64,000 nt of DNA, from NCBI RefSeq assembly GCF_019745455.1, contig NZ_JAIETD010000028.1, forward strand, positions 124,001 to 188,000, in the 5' to 3' direction. The DNA is from Methylobacterium sp. (GTDB taxonomy: Bacteria > Pseudomonadota > Alphaproteobacteria > Rhizobiales > Beijerinckiaceae). The translations under genes were made by a program, and so were the position numbers. Shown here one piece after another: positions 15,729-24,856 of the stretch. The notes beneath the pieces were generated by a model. The model saw only the letters and a list, made by a program, of their open reading frames with translations, made no database searches and had not been told where the DNA came from. How positions within the stretch are numbered: the first letter of the stretch is position 1; every line of letters starts with the position of its first letter.

Positions 15729-18695
15729 ATGAGCAGCGGCACCCAGAATTCCGGTCTCACCGGAGCCCACGCCACCACCTCGACCGGCCCGCAGGATGCG
15801 GGCGGCCCCTCGACCGACGCCAACCCGGCGGCCGGCAGCACCTATTCGCAGGGCGCGAAATCCGGCGGGCAGGCAGGATCGGCCCCGAGTGGCACCTTCG
15901 GCCTCAAGGAGATGCCCGCCGGCATTCCGGGCGTGATCTTCGAGTTCGACGGGCAGCAGGTCGAAGCTGCGCCCGGCGAGACCATCTGGGCGGTCGCCCA
16001 GCGTCTCGGCACGCACATCCCGCATCTCTGCCACAAGCCCGCGCCCGGATATCGGCCGGACGGCAATTGCCGGGCATGCATGGTCGAGATCGAGGGCGAG
16101 CGCGTGCTCGCGGCCTCGTGCAAGCGGGTGCCGGGCGTTGGCATGAAGGTGAAGTCGGCCTCGGAGCGGGCGACCAAGGCCCGCGCCATGGTGATGGAGC
16201 TCCTCGTCGCGGATCAGCCGGCCCGCGAGATCTCGCACGATCCGACCTCGCACTTCTGGGTTCAGGCCGATCACGTCGAGGTCGCCGAGAGCCGCTTCCC
16301 GGCCGCCGAGCGCTGGGAGGGCGACTGGAGCCACCCGGCCATGCGGGTGAACCTCGATGCCTGCATCCAGTGCAATCTCTGCGTCCGCGCCTGTCGCGAA
16401 GTCCAGGTCAACGACGTCATCGGCATGGCCTACCGCTCGGCCGGTACCAAGCCCGTGTTCGACTTCGACGACCCGATGGGCCAGTCGACCTGTGTTGCCT
16501 GCGGCGAGTGCGTCCAGGCCTGCCCGACCGGCGCACTGATGCCGGCGGCCTACCTCGACGACAGCCAGACCCGCACCGTCTACCCCGACCGCGAGGTGGA
16601 TTCGCTCTGCCCCTATTGCGGCGTCGGCTGCCAGGTCTCCTACAAGGTCAAGGACGACAAGATCGTCTACGCCGAGGGGCGTGACGGCCCGGCCAACCAG
16701 AACCGCCTCTGCGTGAAGGGACGCTTCGGCTTCGACTACGTCCACCACCCCCACCGGCTGACCAAGCCCCTGATCCGCCTCGACAATGTCGGCAAGGACG
16801 CCAACGACCAGGTCGATCCGGCCAATCCCTGGACCCATTTCCGCGAGGCGACCTGGGAGGAGGCGCTGGAGCGCGCCGCGGGCGGACTGAAGCACATCCG
16901 CGACACCGTCGGCCGCAAGGCGCTGGCGGGCTTCGGCTCGGCCAAGGGCTCGAACGAGGAGGCCTATCTCTTCCAGAAGCTGGTGCGCCTCGGCTTCGGC
17001 TCGAACAACGTCGACCATTGCACCAGACTCTGCCACGCCTCCTCGGTGGCGGCCCTGATGGAGGGCCTGAATTCCGGTGCCGTCTCGGCGCCGTTCTCGG
17101 CGGCGCTCGACGCCGAGGTCATCGTCATCATTGGCGCCAACCCGACGGTGAACCACCCGGTGGCCGCGACCTTCATCAAGAATGCGGTCAAGGAGCGCGG
17201 CGCCAAGCTGATCATCATGGATCCGCGCCGCCAGGTCCTGTCGCGGCACGCCTACAAGCACCTCGCCTTCCGGCCGGGCTCGGACGTCGCGATGCTCAAC
17301 GCGATGCTCAATGTCATCGTGACCGAAAGGCTTTACGACGAGCAGTACATCGCCGGGTACACCGAGAACTTCGAGGAGCTGAAGGAGCGTATCGTCGAGT
17401 TCACGCCCGAGAAGATGGCGCCCGTCTGCGGCATCGACGCGGAGACCCTGCGCGAGGTCGCCCGGCTCTACGCCCGCTCGCGCGCCTCCATCATCTTCTG
17501 GGGCATGGGCGTCAGCCAGCACGTCCACGGCACCGATAACTCGCGGTGCCTGATCGCGCTCGCCCTCACCACGGGACAGATCGGCCGTCCGGGCACGGGT
17601 CTGCACCCGCTGCGCGGTCAGAACAACGTCCAGGGCGCCTCCGATGCCGGCCTGATCCCGATGGTCTACCCCGACTACCAGTCGGTGGAGAACGAGACCG
17701 TCCGCGATCTCTTCGAGACGTTCTGGGGCCAGTCCCTGGACCCGAAGAACGGCCTCACGGTCGTCGAGATCATGCGCACCATCCATGCGGGCGAGATCAA
17801 GGGCATGTTCGTCGAGGGCGAGAACTCGGCGATGTCGGACCCCGACCTCAACCATGCCCGTCATGCGCTGGCCATGCTCGACCACCTCGTCGTGCAGGAT
17901 CTGTTCCTGACCGAGACCGCCTTCCACGCTGACGTCGTCCTGCCGGCTTCGGCCTTCGCCGAGAAAGCGGGCAGCTTCACGAACACCGACCGGCGCGTTC
18001 AGATCGCCAAGCCCGTGGTCCCGCCGCCCGGTGATGCCCGCCAGGATTGGTGGATCCTTCAGGAGTTGGCCCGGCGCCTTGGGCTCGACTGGAACTACAC
18101 CGGTCCGGCCGATATCTTCACCGAGATGGCGCAGGTGATGCCGTCCCTGAAGAACATCACCTGGGAGCGGCTGGAACGCGAGGGAGCGGTGACCTACCCG
18201 GTCGATGCTCCGGACAAGCCTGGCAACGAGATCATCTTCTACGCGGGCTTCCCCACGGCGACGGGTCGCGCCAAGATCGTGCCGGCCAACATCGTGCCGC
18301 CGGACGAGGTGCCGGACACCGAGTTCCCGATGGTGCTGTCCACAGGCCGCGTGCTGGAGCACTGGCACACCGGTTCGATGACGAGGCGGTCAGGCGTGCT
18401 CGACGCCCTCGAACCCGAAGCGGTGGCTTTCATGGCGCCGCGCGAGCTCTACCGGCTCGGCCTGGAGCCTGGCGACACCATGCGCCTGGAGACCAGGCGT
18501 GGTGCGGTCGAGCTCAAGGTCCGATCCGATCGCGATGTGCCGGTCGGCATGATCTTCATGCCGTTCTGCTACGCGGAGGCCGCAGCGAACCTTCTGACCA
18601 ACCCGGCGCTCGATCCTCTCGGCAAGATCCCGGAGTTCAAGTTCTGCGCCGCTCGGGTCGAGGCTGTGAGGACAACGCAGGTTGCGGCAGAGTAG
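15729..18695 (+). CDS. fdh1A: NAD-linked formate dehydrogenase, catalytic alpha subunit (W/Mo-bisPGD)
   Basis: A 988-residue catalytic subunit that oxidises formate to CO2. After a Gly/Ser/Ala-rich 60-residue leader it has a [2Fe-2S] site (Cys101, 114, 117, 131), two [4Fe-4S] ferredoxin-like sites (Cys212/215/218/222 and Cys255/258/261/265), and the molybdopterin domain with its own [4Fe-4S] site (Cys294/297/301/328). The metal ligand is Cys435 in CTRLCHASS, where E. coli FdhF has selenocysteine. The C-terminal MopB-binding domain is complete. It is the last step of methylotrophic C1 oxidation. Tungsten use is inferred from the M. extorquens FDH1 relative. Confidence 0.94.
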   Translation: MSSGTQNSGLTGAHATTSTGPQDAGGPSTDANPAAGSTYSQGAKSGGQAGSAPSGTFGLKEMPAGIPGVIFEFDGQQVEAAPGETIWAVAQRLGTHIPHLCHKPAPGYRPDGNCRACMVEIEGERVLAASCKRVPGVGMKVKSASERATKARAMVMELLVADQPAREISHDPTSHFWVQADHVEVAESRFPAAERWEGDWSHPAMRVNLDACIQCNLCVRACREVQVNDVIGMAYRSAGTKPVFDFDDPMGQSTCVACGECVQACPTGALMPAAYLDDSQTRTVYPDREVDSLCPYCGVGCQVSYKVKDDKIVYAEGRDGPANQNRLCVKGRFGFDYVHHPHRLTKPLIRLDNVGKDANDQVDPANPWTHFREATWEEALERAAGGLKHIRDTVGRKALAGFGSAKGSNEEAYLFQKLVRLGFGSNNVDHCTRLCHASSVAALMEGLNSGAVSAPFSAALDAEVIVIIGANPTVNHPVAATFIKNAVKERGAKLIIMDPRRQVLSRHAYKHLAFRPGSDVAMLNAMLNVIVTERLYDEQYIAGYTENFEELKERIVEFTPEKMAPVCGIDAETLREVARLYARSRASIIFWGMGVSQHVHGTDNSRCLIALALTTGQIGRPGTGLHPLRGQNNVQGASDAGLIPMVYPDYQSVENETVRDLFETFWGQSLDPKNGLTVVEIMRTIHAGEIKGMFVEGENSAMSDPDLNHARHALAMLDHLVVQDLFLTETAFHADVVLPASAFAEKAGSFTNTDRRVQIAKPVVPPPGDARQDWWILQELARRLGLDWNYTGPADIFTEMAQVMPSLKNITWERLEREGAVTYPVDAPDKPGNEIIFYAGFPTATGRAKIVPANIVPPDEVPDTEFPMVLSTGRVLEHWHTGSMTRRSGVLDALEPEAVAFMAPRELYRLGLEPGDTMRLETRRGAVELKVRSDRDVPVGMIFMPFCYAEAAANLLTNPALDPLGKIPEFKFCAARVEAVRTTQVAAE

Positions 18696-18711
18696 TATCC
18701 CGCCGAACGGA

Positions 18712-18735
18712 GGCCGGCTGGCGAGCCAGTCGGCC
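18712..18735 (+). terminator. Hairpin after the formate dehydrogenase operon
   Basis: An 11-bp near-perfect inverted repeat (ggccggctggc / gccagtcggcc, one wobble) begins 17 bp after the fdh1A stop. No clear T-run follows, so termination is likely but not certain. Confidence 0.5.
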
Positions 18736-18947
18736 CCGCCCGTTTGAGGACGCCGCCGGGGCCGTGCAGGCCGCAGGCGCGGATGGGAGCCCGGCGGTGG
18801 TCAGCATCAACGCCGCGTATCGTCGAGAGCGTCTCCGGTCCGCACCCCGATAAGTCGCGCTCCGGGCGCCCCCCGTCGGTGTATCGATCCGGTCGGGAGT
18901 TCAGTCTCCAGATCCGCCCCGCTCCCGACCGCGCACCCCTAGCCCAG

Positions 18948-19178
18948 CTATCGGCTTCCGATCCGCCGCTCGTGCCTCCACAACGCGACGGCGGTTCTGC
19001 GGGCCTCGTAGGCTCGACGCATCGGCGTGCCGTCCTCGCCGCGACCCTCCTGGCTGTAGCCGAAATGGAGGACACCATCGGGACCGTAACGACGCATGAT
19101 CTCGGAGCGCCATGCCCGGTCCGTATAGGCGAGAGCCGCTTCGGTCTCGGCGAGTCGGTTCATCTGCATGACGGTCAT
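18948..19178 (-). CDS. Small hypothetical protein
   Basis: From the ATG at 19178 this is a 76-residue charged protein rich in Arg, Glu and Ala, with the pattern RYGPDGVLHFGYSQEGRG in the middle. Further in-frame ATG codons at 19169 and 19163 exist, and the AGGA motif fits 19169 best. No signal, membrane segment or known domain is seen. It is plausibly real because the frame has sensible composition and a ribosome-binding site, but no homology can be shown here. Confidence 0.45.
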   Translation of the reverse strand: MTVMQMNRLAETEAALAYTDRAWRSEIMRRYGPDGVLHFGYSQEGRGEDGTPMRRAYEARRTAVALWRHERRIGSR

Positions 19179-19364
19179 CCTGAGCTTTGGGGTCGAAGTC
19201 CCAACGCGTCGCGATCCGATCCGCTCCGCTCGATCTCGCGCCACACTGGAGCGGTTGAGCCAGGATGCTGCCGTCTTCGCCTTACAACCCCGCGAAACGT
19301 GGGATGCGGCATTCGATTCCCACGATCTCAGAAACCGGGGCGGGGCGGGAACTGTTGATCACCC

Positions 19365-19610
19365 ATGACCGAACAGACGCCCTCCACCGACTCCGACCGG
19401 ATCATCGACGCTCGCCGCCGCGAGATGGCGATCGAGCATCTGCTCTTCGGCACGATCCGCTTTGTCGCTCAGCGACATCCCGAGCTCCTCGATGAGCTCG
19501 ACGGCAGCCTCGACCATCTCTGGGACAAGGCCCATGGTGATGCCCGAGACGACGAGGCTGTACGGGACATCGCTCGGCGCTTCATCAAGAGCCTGCGTGC
19601 TGAGCGATAG
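19365..19610 (+). CDS. Small acidic hypothetical protein
   Basis: An 81-residue charged, helical protein (for example RRREMAIEHLLFGTIRFVAQRHPELLDEL). The composition, with balanced acidic and basic residues, looks like a real soluble protein. It faces the DUF2171 gene tail to tail with 50 bp between. Function unknown. Confidence 0.5.
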   Translation: MTEQTPSTDSDRIIDARRREMAIEHLLFGTIRFVAQRHPELLDELDGSLDHLWDKAHGDARDDEAVRDIARRFIKSLRAER

Positions 19611-19660
19611 CGTGAGCGCCGAACCCTGCGGACCGACCGGTGCGCGAGCTCTACCGGCTC

Positions 19661-19894
19661 TCAGGAGGTCGACCACTCGCGCATGACTTCCTCGGCAGCC
19701 CGGTCGAGATGAACCGTATTGCCATCGACGGATCGGACGAAGTCGACCGGGATGAAATGGTGAAGGCCTCCGGCTGCCGGATCCTTCTTCGTCAGTTTGA
19801 TCTCGCCGTTGTCGACATGATCGACCGTTCCGACATGCACCCCATCCGAGCCGATCACCTCGGCATGCTCCTTGATCTGTGCGACGTCGACCAT
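19661..19894 (-). CDS. DUF2171 domain protein
   Basis: A 77-residue protein that matches the DUF2171 pattern from end to end: MVDVAQIKEHAEVIGSDG, then HVGTVDHV, IKLTKKDP and HHFIPVDFV. Proteins of this PRC-barrel-like type are common in Hyphomicrobiales and are often made under general stress; their function is not known. The ATG at 19894 is preceded by GGGAG. A GGAAC-N17-TGTT motif, the shape of an EcfG-type stress promoter, lies just upstream. Longer open frames in this register are spurious. Confidence 0.8.
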   Translation of the reverse strand: MVDVAQIKEHAEVIGSDGVHVGTVDHVDNGEIKLTKKDPAAGGLHHFIPVDFVRSVDGNTVHLDRAAEEVMREWSTS

Positions 19895-19922
19895 GCGTTT
19901 CACTCCCGGGATCTGCTGCCCT

Positions 19923-19948
19923 AACAGGTCAGTGGGACGCGCTGTTCC
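19923..19948 (-). promoter_or_regulatory. Possible EcfG-type stress promoter of the DUF2171 gene
   Basis: On the minus strand GGAAC (19948-19944) and TGTT (19926-19923) are 17 bp apart and end 28 bp before the ATG. The consensus described for the alphaproteobacterial general stress sigma factor is GGAAC-N16-17-CGTT, so one base differs. Confidence 0.45.
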
Positions 19949-20063
19949 TCCCGCATATGCCTGAGCAGTTCGATCAGGTCGGCTGCGCAGCGGGTCATGA
20001 AACGTGGTGGACGCATCTCGAGCGTCGTCCATGCCTGCGCCCGCCTTCGCAGCCACGACGCGG

Positions 20064-20088
20064 GGAACATGCCCCCTCAGCCCTGGTT
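20064..20088 (+). promoter_or_regulatory. Possible EcfG-type promoter of the 20147 gene
   Basis: GGAAC (20064-20068), a 16-bp spacer, then GGTT (20085-20088), 58 bp before the start of the small gene at 20147. It differs in one base from the GGAAC-N16-17-CGTT consensus. Confidence 0.35.
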
Positions 20089-20146
20089 GCTCGCTCAGAC
20101 GGTGGACGTACGATCCGCGAATTGAGACCATCCGGGGCGCACAGAT

Positions 20147-20410
20147 ATGGCGGCGAGTACTGAGGGCCTTTCGGACAAGGCCCTGTCGATCCTCATATTC
20201 GCCGCCTACTACCGGCTCGTCAGCGGGCAACGGGTCGCGACCGTGGTTCGGCGCGACGGCCACGGCCACGAAGCGGACGCCGAGGGACTTGCCGAGCTGG
20301 AGCAGCGCGGCCTCGCCAGCGCGACCGCGGACCAGATCGCCCTGAAGCCGGAGGCAGAGGATTTTCTCGACGCGCTGATCGTGTCTCTGCACCGTCAGGT
20401 CGGGCGCTGA
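20147..20410 (+). CDS. Small hypothetical protein upstream of an SDR
   Basis: An 87-residue soluble protein with a helical N-terminal half (LSDKALSILIFAAYYRLVSGQ) and a middle LAELEQRGLA, a shape somewhat like a compact winged-helix protein. It ends 18 bp before the SDR gene and is probably co-transcribed with it. No definite family. The ribosome-binding site is weak, but frame and composition are convincing. Confidence 0.5.
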   Translation: MAASTEGLSDKALSILIFAAYYRLVSGQRVATVVRRDGHGHEADAEGLAELEQRGLASATADQIALKPEAEDFLDALIVSLHRQVGR

Positions 20411-20428
20411 CGAGGAAAAGGACGAACG

Positions 20429-21421
20429 ATGCAGGATTTGCGTGCTTCGTCCGTCGTCATCACGGGTGCGTCCAGCGGCATCGGCCGCGCGGCTGCCCTC
20501 GCCTTCGCCCGCCGCGGCGCGTTCGTCACCCTCGCGGCGCGCCGGGCCGATGCACTCGACGACCTCGCCTGGGAATGCCGCGGTTTGGGTGCGAAGGCCC
20601 TGGCGGTGCCCACCGACGCGACCGACCCAGAGGCCGTGTTCAGGCTGGCCGAGGCCGCCCAGGCCGCTTTCGGCGGTATCGACGTCTGGATCAACAACGC
20701 GGGCAGCGGGGTGTTCGGTCCTTATCAGGACGCCCCCCTCGACCTGCATCGCCGCACCGTCGAGCTCAACCTCCTCGGGGGGATGTACGGAGCCTATGCC
20801 GTGCTGCCCATCTTCCTACGTCAGGGACACGGAACGCTCATCACGAACATCTCCCTCGGCGGCTGGGCGCCGGCGCCCTTCGCGGCAGCCTACACCGCGA
20901 GCAAGTTCGGCCTTCGCGGCTTCACGGCGAGCCTGCGGCAGGAGCTGCGGCGGCATCCTCGCATCCACGTCTGCTCCGTCTTCCCGGCGATGATCGACAC
21001 GCCCGGGCTGGAACACGGCGCAAATGTCTCGGACCGCCAGATCGACACCGGGCCCCTCGTCTACGCGCCGGAAGATGTCGCCGAGACCTTCGTCCGGCTC
21101 ACGAGGCATCCGCGTGACGAGGTCGCAGTCGGGTGGCCGGCTCGGTTGGCGCAGATCGCCTTTTCGCTGGCGCCGGGACCGACCGAGCACATCATGGGTG
21201 CCGCGATAACCCGCGCCCTAAACCGTGCGGAGCCTGCCGAGAGAAACGACGGGGCCCTACGGGCTCCATCGAAGGACACGCCACGCGTGAGTGGTGGTTG
21301 GCGGGAGCGCAAAGGCGCTTCCTCCGCACGGCACTTGAGCCGGACCGGAGGTGTCCTTCTGGGCGGCGCAGCCCTCCTCGTACTGACCTCGCTCGCCGTC
21401 AGATCGTCTCGGCGGACCTGA
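20429..21421 (+). CDS. Short-chain dehydrogenase/reductase with C-terminal membrane anchor
   Basis: A 330-residue SDR with the classical TGASSGIG nucleotide motif (12-19), the structural NNAG and the catalytic YTASK. After about residue 240 a polar Arg/Ser-rich linker leads to one hydrophobic segment (GGVLLGGAALLVLTSLAV) near the C-terminus, which could anchor it to the membrane. This is longer than the usual 250-residue SDR. Substrate unknown. An aggaaaaggacg ribosome-binding region precedes the ATG, and the small 20147 gene lies immediately upstream. Confidence 0.85.
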   Translation: MQDLRASSVVITGASSGIGRAAALAFARRGAFVTLAARRADALDDLAWECRGLGAKALAVPTDATDPEAVFRLAEAAQAAFGGIDVWINNAGSGVFGPYQDAPLDLHRRTVELNLLGGMYGAYAVLPIFLRQGHGTLITNISLGGWAPAPFAAAYTASKFGLRGFTASLRQELRRHPRIHVCSVFPAMIDTPGLEHGANVSDRQIDTGPLVYAPEDVAETFVRLTRHPRDEVAVGWPARLAQIAFSLAPGPTEHIMGAAITRALNRAEPAERNDGALRAPSKDTPRVSGGWRERKGASSARHLSRTGGVLLGGAALLVLTSLAVRSSRRT

Positions 21422-21627
21422 CGCGTCAGGCCGAATGTCCGCGTACAGGACCGCGCGGATCGCACTCCACCGGAGGCAGGGTCGAAAACCGCCAGGGTGC
21501 GGCCGGCTCGAATCCGTGCGACCAACGATCCAGGAGCCCGAAATGGCTGCAGGATCCATCTCATGTCGCGGTCTCCACCCTGCCCTGCTGGACGGTTTAG
21601 GGTCGGGGCGGAGCCTTTCCCATGCCA

Positions 21628-21653
21628 GGAACACCGGTCGGCGGAGTCGAGTT
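21628..21653 (+). promoter_or_regulatory. Possible EcfG-type promoter of the MBL hydrolase gene
   Basis: GGAAC (21628-21632), 17 bp, then AGTT (21650-21653), 50 bp before the ATG at 21703. One base differs from the GGAAC-N16-17-CGTT consensus. It overlaps an upstream in-frame start, which is one reason to prefer the start at 21703. Confidence 0.35.
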
Positions 21654-21702
21654 GGCGGCAGAACGGACCGCACGAGGCCCTCCTCACACAGGCGCGCTCT
21701 CC

Positions 21703-22596
21703 ATGGCTCAGCAGATCCCCATCAGCGGCGAGGCGCGTGCCGACGATCCGGAATCGGGCGATGACGGCACGCACGAGATCACGCATGACGTCGCCTATCG
21801 GCGCCTCGGGTTCGTCAACGTGGTGTTCGTCGGGCCGCCCGGCGCCGGCGACCGCGGCTGGGTCCTCGTCGATGCCGGCCTCGTCGTCGGGACGAGGCCG
21901 CTGATCAAGAACGCGGCCGCGGCGCGCTTCGGCGAGGGCGCCCGCCCGAGCGCCATCGTCCTGACCCACGGCCATTTCGACCATGTCGGCGTTCTGGAGG
22001 ATCTCGCCGCGGAATGGGACGTGCCCGTCTACGCGCACGAACTGGAGCGACCCTACCTCGACGGCAGCGCCTCCTACCCGCAGCCCGATCCGAGCGTCGG
22101 CGGCGGCGCCATGGCCCGGCTCTCGCCGCTCTACCCGACGAAGCCGGTCGACGTGTCGGCGCGCCTGCGGATTCTTCCCGCCGACGGCAGCGTGCCGCCG
22201 ATGCCGGGCTGGCGCTGGATCCACACCCCCGGCCATTCGGTCGGGCACGTCTCTTTCTTCCGCGGGTCCGACCGCACGCTGATCGTCGGCGACGCCTTCG
22301 TCACCACGGCTCAGGAATCGGCCTATGCGGCCGCGACCTACGAGCCCGAGATCCACGGGCCGCCGAAATACCTGACGATCGACTGGGACGCCGCGCGACG
22401 CTCTGTCCAAGTCCTTGCGGGGCTCGACCCCGAGCGCGTGATCACGGGTCACGGGCGGCCCTTGCAGGGGCCGGAAATGCGCAGCGCCCTGCATCGGCTC
22501 GCCGAGGATTTCGATGCCATCGCGGTTCCCCTCGACGGCCGCTACGTCGAGACGCCGGCGACGGCCGAGAACGGCCGGGCCTACCGCGATCCCTGA
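21703..22596 (+). CDS. MBL-fold metallo-hydrolase
   Basis: A 297-residue metallo-beta-lactamase-fold protein with the zinc-site motif THGHFDHVG, a later His in HTPGHSVGH, an Asp in IVGDAFV and a final His in TGHGRPL. These are the usual metal ligands of the family. It would hydrolyse a small ester, lactone or thioester in the cytoplasm (no signal peptide); the substrate cannot be told. The ATG at 21703 was chosen because the upstream 27 residues are not family-like. It converges on the aldehyde oxidoreductase operon with 13 bp between. Confidence 0.85.
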   Translation: MAQQIPISGEARADDPESGDDGTHEITHDVAYRRLGFVNVVFVGPPGAGDRGWVLVDAGLVVGTRPLIKNAAAARFGEGARPSAIVLTHGHFDHVGVLEDLAAEWDVPVYAHELERPYLDGSASYPQPDPSVGGGAMARLSPLYPTKPVDVSARLRILPADGSVPPMPGWRWIHTPGHSVGHVSFFRGSDRTLIVGDAFVTTAQESAYAAATYEPEIHGPPKYLTIDWDAARRSVQVLAGLDPERVITGHGRPLQGPEMRSALHRLAEDFDAIAVPLDGRYVETPATAENGRAYRDP

Positions 22597-22609
22597 ACGC
22601 CCTGCTCTC

Positions 22610-24856
22610 TCAACCGAGCAGCTTGTCGAGGGTGATGGGGATCTCGCGCACTCGTACGCCGGTGGCGTGCCAGACCGCGTTGGCGATGGCTCCGGCCGTG
22701 CCTGTGATGCCGATCTCGCCGACCCCCTTGATGCCGAGCGGGTTCACGTGCGGGTCGTGCTCCTCCACGAGGATCGCCTCGACCGAGGGAATGTCCGCAT
22801 TCACCGGCACGTGGTACTCGGCGAGATTGGCGTTCATGATCCGGCCGGAGCGCAGGTCGTGGACGGCGTGCTCGTGCAGCGCGAGCGAGACGCCCCAGAT
22901 CATGCCGCCGTAATACTGGCTGCGCACGAGGCGCGGGTTGATCACCCGTCCAGCCGCGAAGGCGCCGACGAGGCGCGTCACCCGGATCTGACCGAGATCG
23001 GGATCGACCTTCACCTCGGCATAGACCGCCCCGTGAGCGTGCATCGCGTAGGCTTTTCGCGAGGCCGGCTCGCCCGCACCCTGGCCCTTTGCCTCGATCG
23101 AAGACCGGCCGGCCCGCGCCAGGATCTCGCCGAAGCTCTCCGAGCGGGTCGGGTCGTCGTTTCGGACGAGGCGTCCGTCCCGCGCAGTCACGCCGGCATT
23201 GCCGGCGCCGTAGAGCGGCGAGGCGGGATCGTTGGTGGCAAGGCCGGCGAGTCCGGCGATGGCGCTCGATGCCGCGTTGTGCACCGCCATGCCGCCGGTC
23301 GCGGTGCCGGTGGAGCCGCCGGCAAGACCGCCATTGGGAAGGTCGGTATCGCCGATGCGCAGGGTGACCCGCTCGGCGGGAAGGCCGAGCCCGTCGGCGC
23401 CGATCTGGGCGAGCACCGTCCACGAGCCCTGGCCCATATCCTGGGCCGAGGTCTCGATGAGCGCGGTCCCGTCGGCATGGATCGTCGCCCGCGCCTCGCC
23501 CTGCATCATGCCGGCCGGATAGGTCGCCGTGCCCATTCCCCAGCCGATCAGGAGCCCGTCTGCATCGCGCAACTGGCGCGGCGCCTTGGGGCGCTTGGCC
23601 CAGCCGAAGCGCTCCGCCCCTTGCGCGTAGCACTCCCGCAGGGCCTTGGACGAGAACGGGCGGCCGGTGATCGGCTCGACCTCGGCGTAGTTCTTGAGGC
23701 GCAGCTCCAGTGGGTCGAGATCGAGTTCGAGGGCGAGCTCGTCGAGGGCGCTCTCCACCGCGACGCTGCCCGGCGCCTCGCCCGGAGCCCGCATGAAGAT
23801 CGGGGTGCCGATATCGGCCCGCGTCCCCTCATGCGTCGTGGAGATCGCCGGCGAGGCGTAGAGGTGGCGGGCGATGAGACCGCAGGCCTCGTAGAAATCG
23901 TCGTAGGAGCTCGTCTGGGTCAGGGTGTGGTGGCCGAACGCCGTGAGCGCCCCGTCGCGGGTCGCGCCCAGCGTCAGCGTCTGCCGGGTCGGCGCGCGGT
24001 GGCCGACGGGGCCGAACATCTGCTCGCGGCGCGTCACCAGCTTCACCGGACGGCCCACCAGCTTGGACGCCATGACGCCGAGGATCTGCGGCGGGCTCAG
24101 GAAGCCCTTCGAGCCGAAGCCGCCGCCGAGATAGTGGCAGATGACGCGGATATTCTCGGGCGGGATGCCGAAGAAGCCGGCGAGACGGGCCTTGGCGATC
24201 CAGAGCGCCTGGCTCGGGGTGTAGAGGGTCAGACGGTCGCCGTCCCACTCGGCCACGCTGGAATGGGGCTCCAGGGCGTTGTGGTACTGCGCCGCCGTCT
24301 CGTAGGTGGCGGTGAGGCGGGAATCGGCCACCGCGAGGCCGTCTTCCAGGTCGCCGGTGCCTTCCGAGGTGGGCGATCCGGCTCCCACGGCCGGGGGCGT
24401 GAGGAGGTCGCCCTCGCCCAGGGCGATCACGGGCGTCTCGCTCACGTAGCGGGGCGCCAGCAGGGCCGCGCCCTCGGTCGCCGCTTCCAGGGTCTCGGCG
24501 ATCACCACAGCGATCGGCTGGCCCGCGTAGCGGACGTGGTCGCCCTGCAGGAGGTCGAGGCGAAAGGCGAAGGGGTTGTCCTTCTCGTCCGGCGATTTGG
24601 CGAGCGTCGGCGCGTTCTTCGGCGTCATCACGGCGACGACGCCGGGGTGACCTTCGGCCGCCGCGACGTCGAGATGAGCGACGCGGCCCTTGGCGATGGT
24701 GCTCACCGCCATCACCGCGTGCAGCAGGCCCTCAGGCCTGACATCGGCGGTGTAGCGGGCGGCGCCCGTGACCTTGTCGGGTCCGTCGCGGCGGGTGATC
24801 GGCTGGCCGATGGAGCTGCCGTGGCGCTGGTGCGCGAAGCTGACGGTCTCAGGCAT
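22610..24856 (-). CDS. paoC: Aldehyde oxidoreductase, molybdenum-binding subunit (PaoC type)
   Basis: A 748-residue subunit of the xanthine-dehydrogenase superfamily that holds the molybdenum pterin cofactor and oxidises aldehydes to acids. It starts with the family pattern (IGQPITRRDGPDKVTGAARYTAD is split over residues 16-38), has the Gly-rich GGGFGSKG cofactor loop and ends with the catalytic glutamate Glu714 in GVGEIG. Length and gene order (A, B, C in one operon) match PaoABC/YagTSR of E. coli. The start overlaps the end of paoB by 8 bp. Whether it uses the cytosine dinucleotide cofactor, as in PaoABC, is inferred. Confidence 0.87.
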   Translation of the reverse strand: MPETVSFAHQRHGSSIGQPITRRDGPDKVTGAARYTADVRPEGLLHAVMAVSTIAKGRVAHLDVAAAEGHPGVVAVMTPKNAPTLAKSPDEKDNPFAFRLDLLQGDHVRYAGQPIAVVIAETLEAATEGAALLAPRYVSETPVIALGEGDLLTPPAVGAGSPTSEGTGDLEDGLAVADSRLTATYETAAQYHNALEPHSSVAEWDGDRLTLYTPSQALWIAKARLAGFFGIPPENIRVICHYLGGGFGSKGFLSPPQILGVMASKLVGRPVKLVTRREQMFGPVGHRAPTRQTLTLGATRDGALTAFGHHTLTQTSSYDDFYEACGLIARHLYASPAISTTHEGTRADIGTPIFMRAPGEAPGSVAVESALDELALELDLDPLELRLKNYAEVEPITGRPFSSKALRECYAQGAERFGWAKRPKAPRQLRDADGLLIGWGMGTATYPAGMMQGEARATIHADGTALIETSAQDMGQGSWTVLAQIGADGLGLPAERVTLRIGDTDLPNGGLAGGSTGTATGGMAVHNAASSAIAGLAGLATNDPASPLYGAGNAGVTARDGRLVRNDDPTRSESFGEILARAGRSSIEAKGQGAGEPASRKAYAMHAHGAVYAEVKVDPDLGQIRVTRLVGAFAAGRVINPRLVRSQYYGGMIWGVSLALHEHAVHDLRSGRIMNANLAEYHVPVNADIPSVEAILVEEHDPHVNPLGIKGVGEIGITGTAGAIANAVWHATGVRVREIPITLDKLLG

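Noticed and set aside
13881..18368. Very long minus-strand open frame of 1495 codons
   Set aside because: It lies antisense to fdh1B and fdh1A, which have clear motifs. Its composition (Arg, Gly, Asp, Val, His) is typical of the complement of a high-GC gene.
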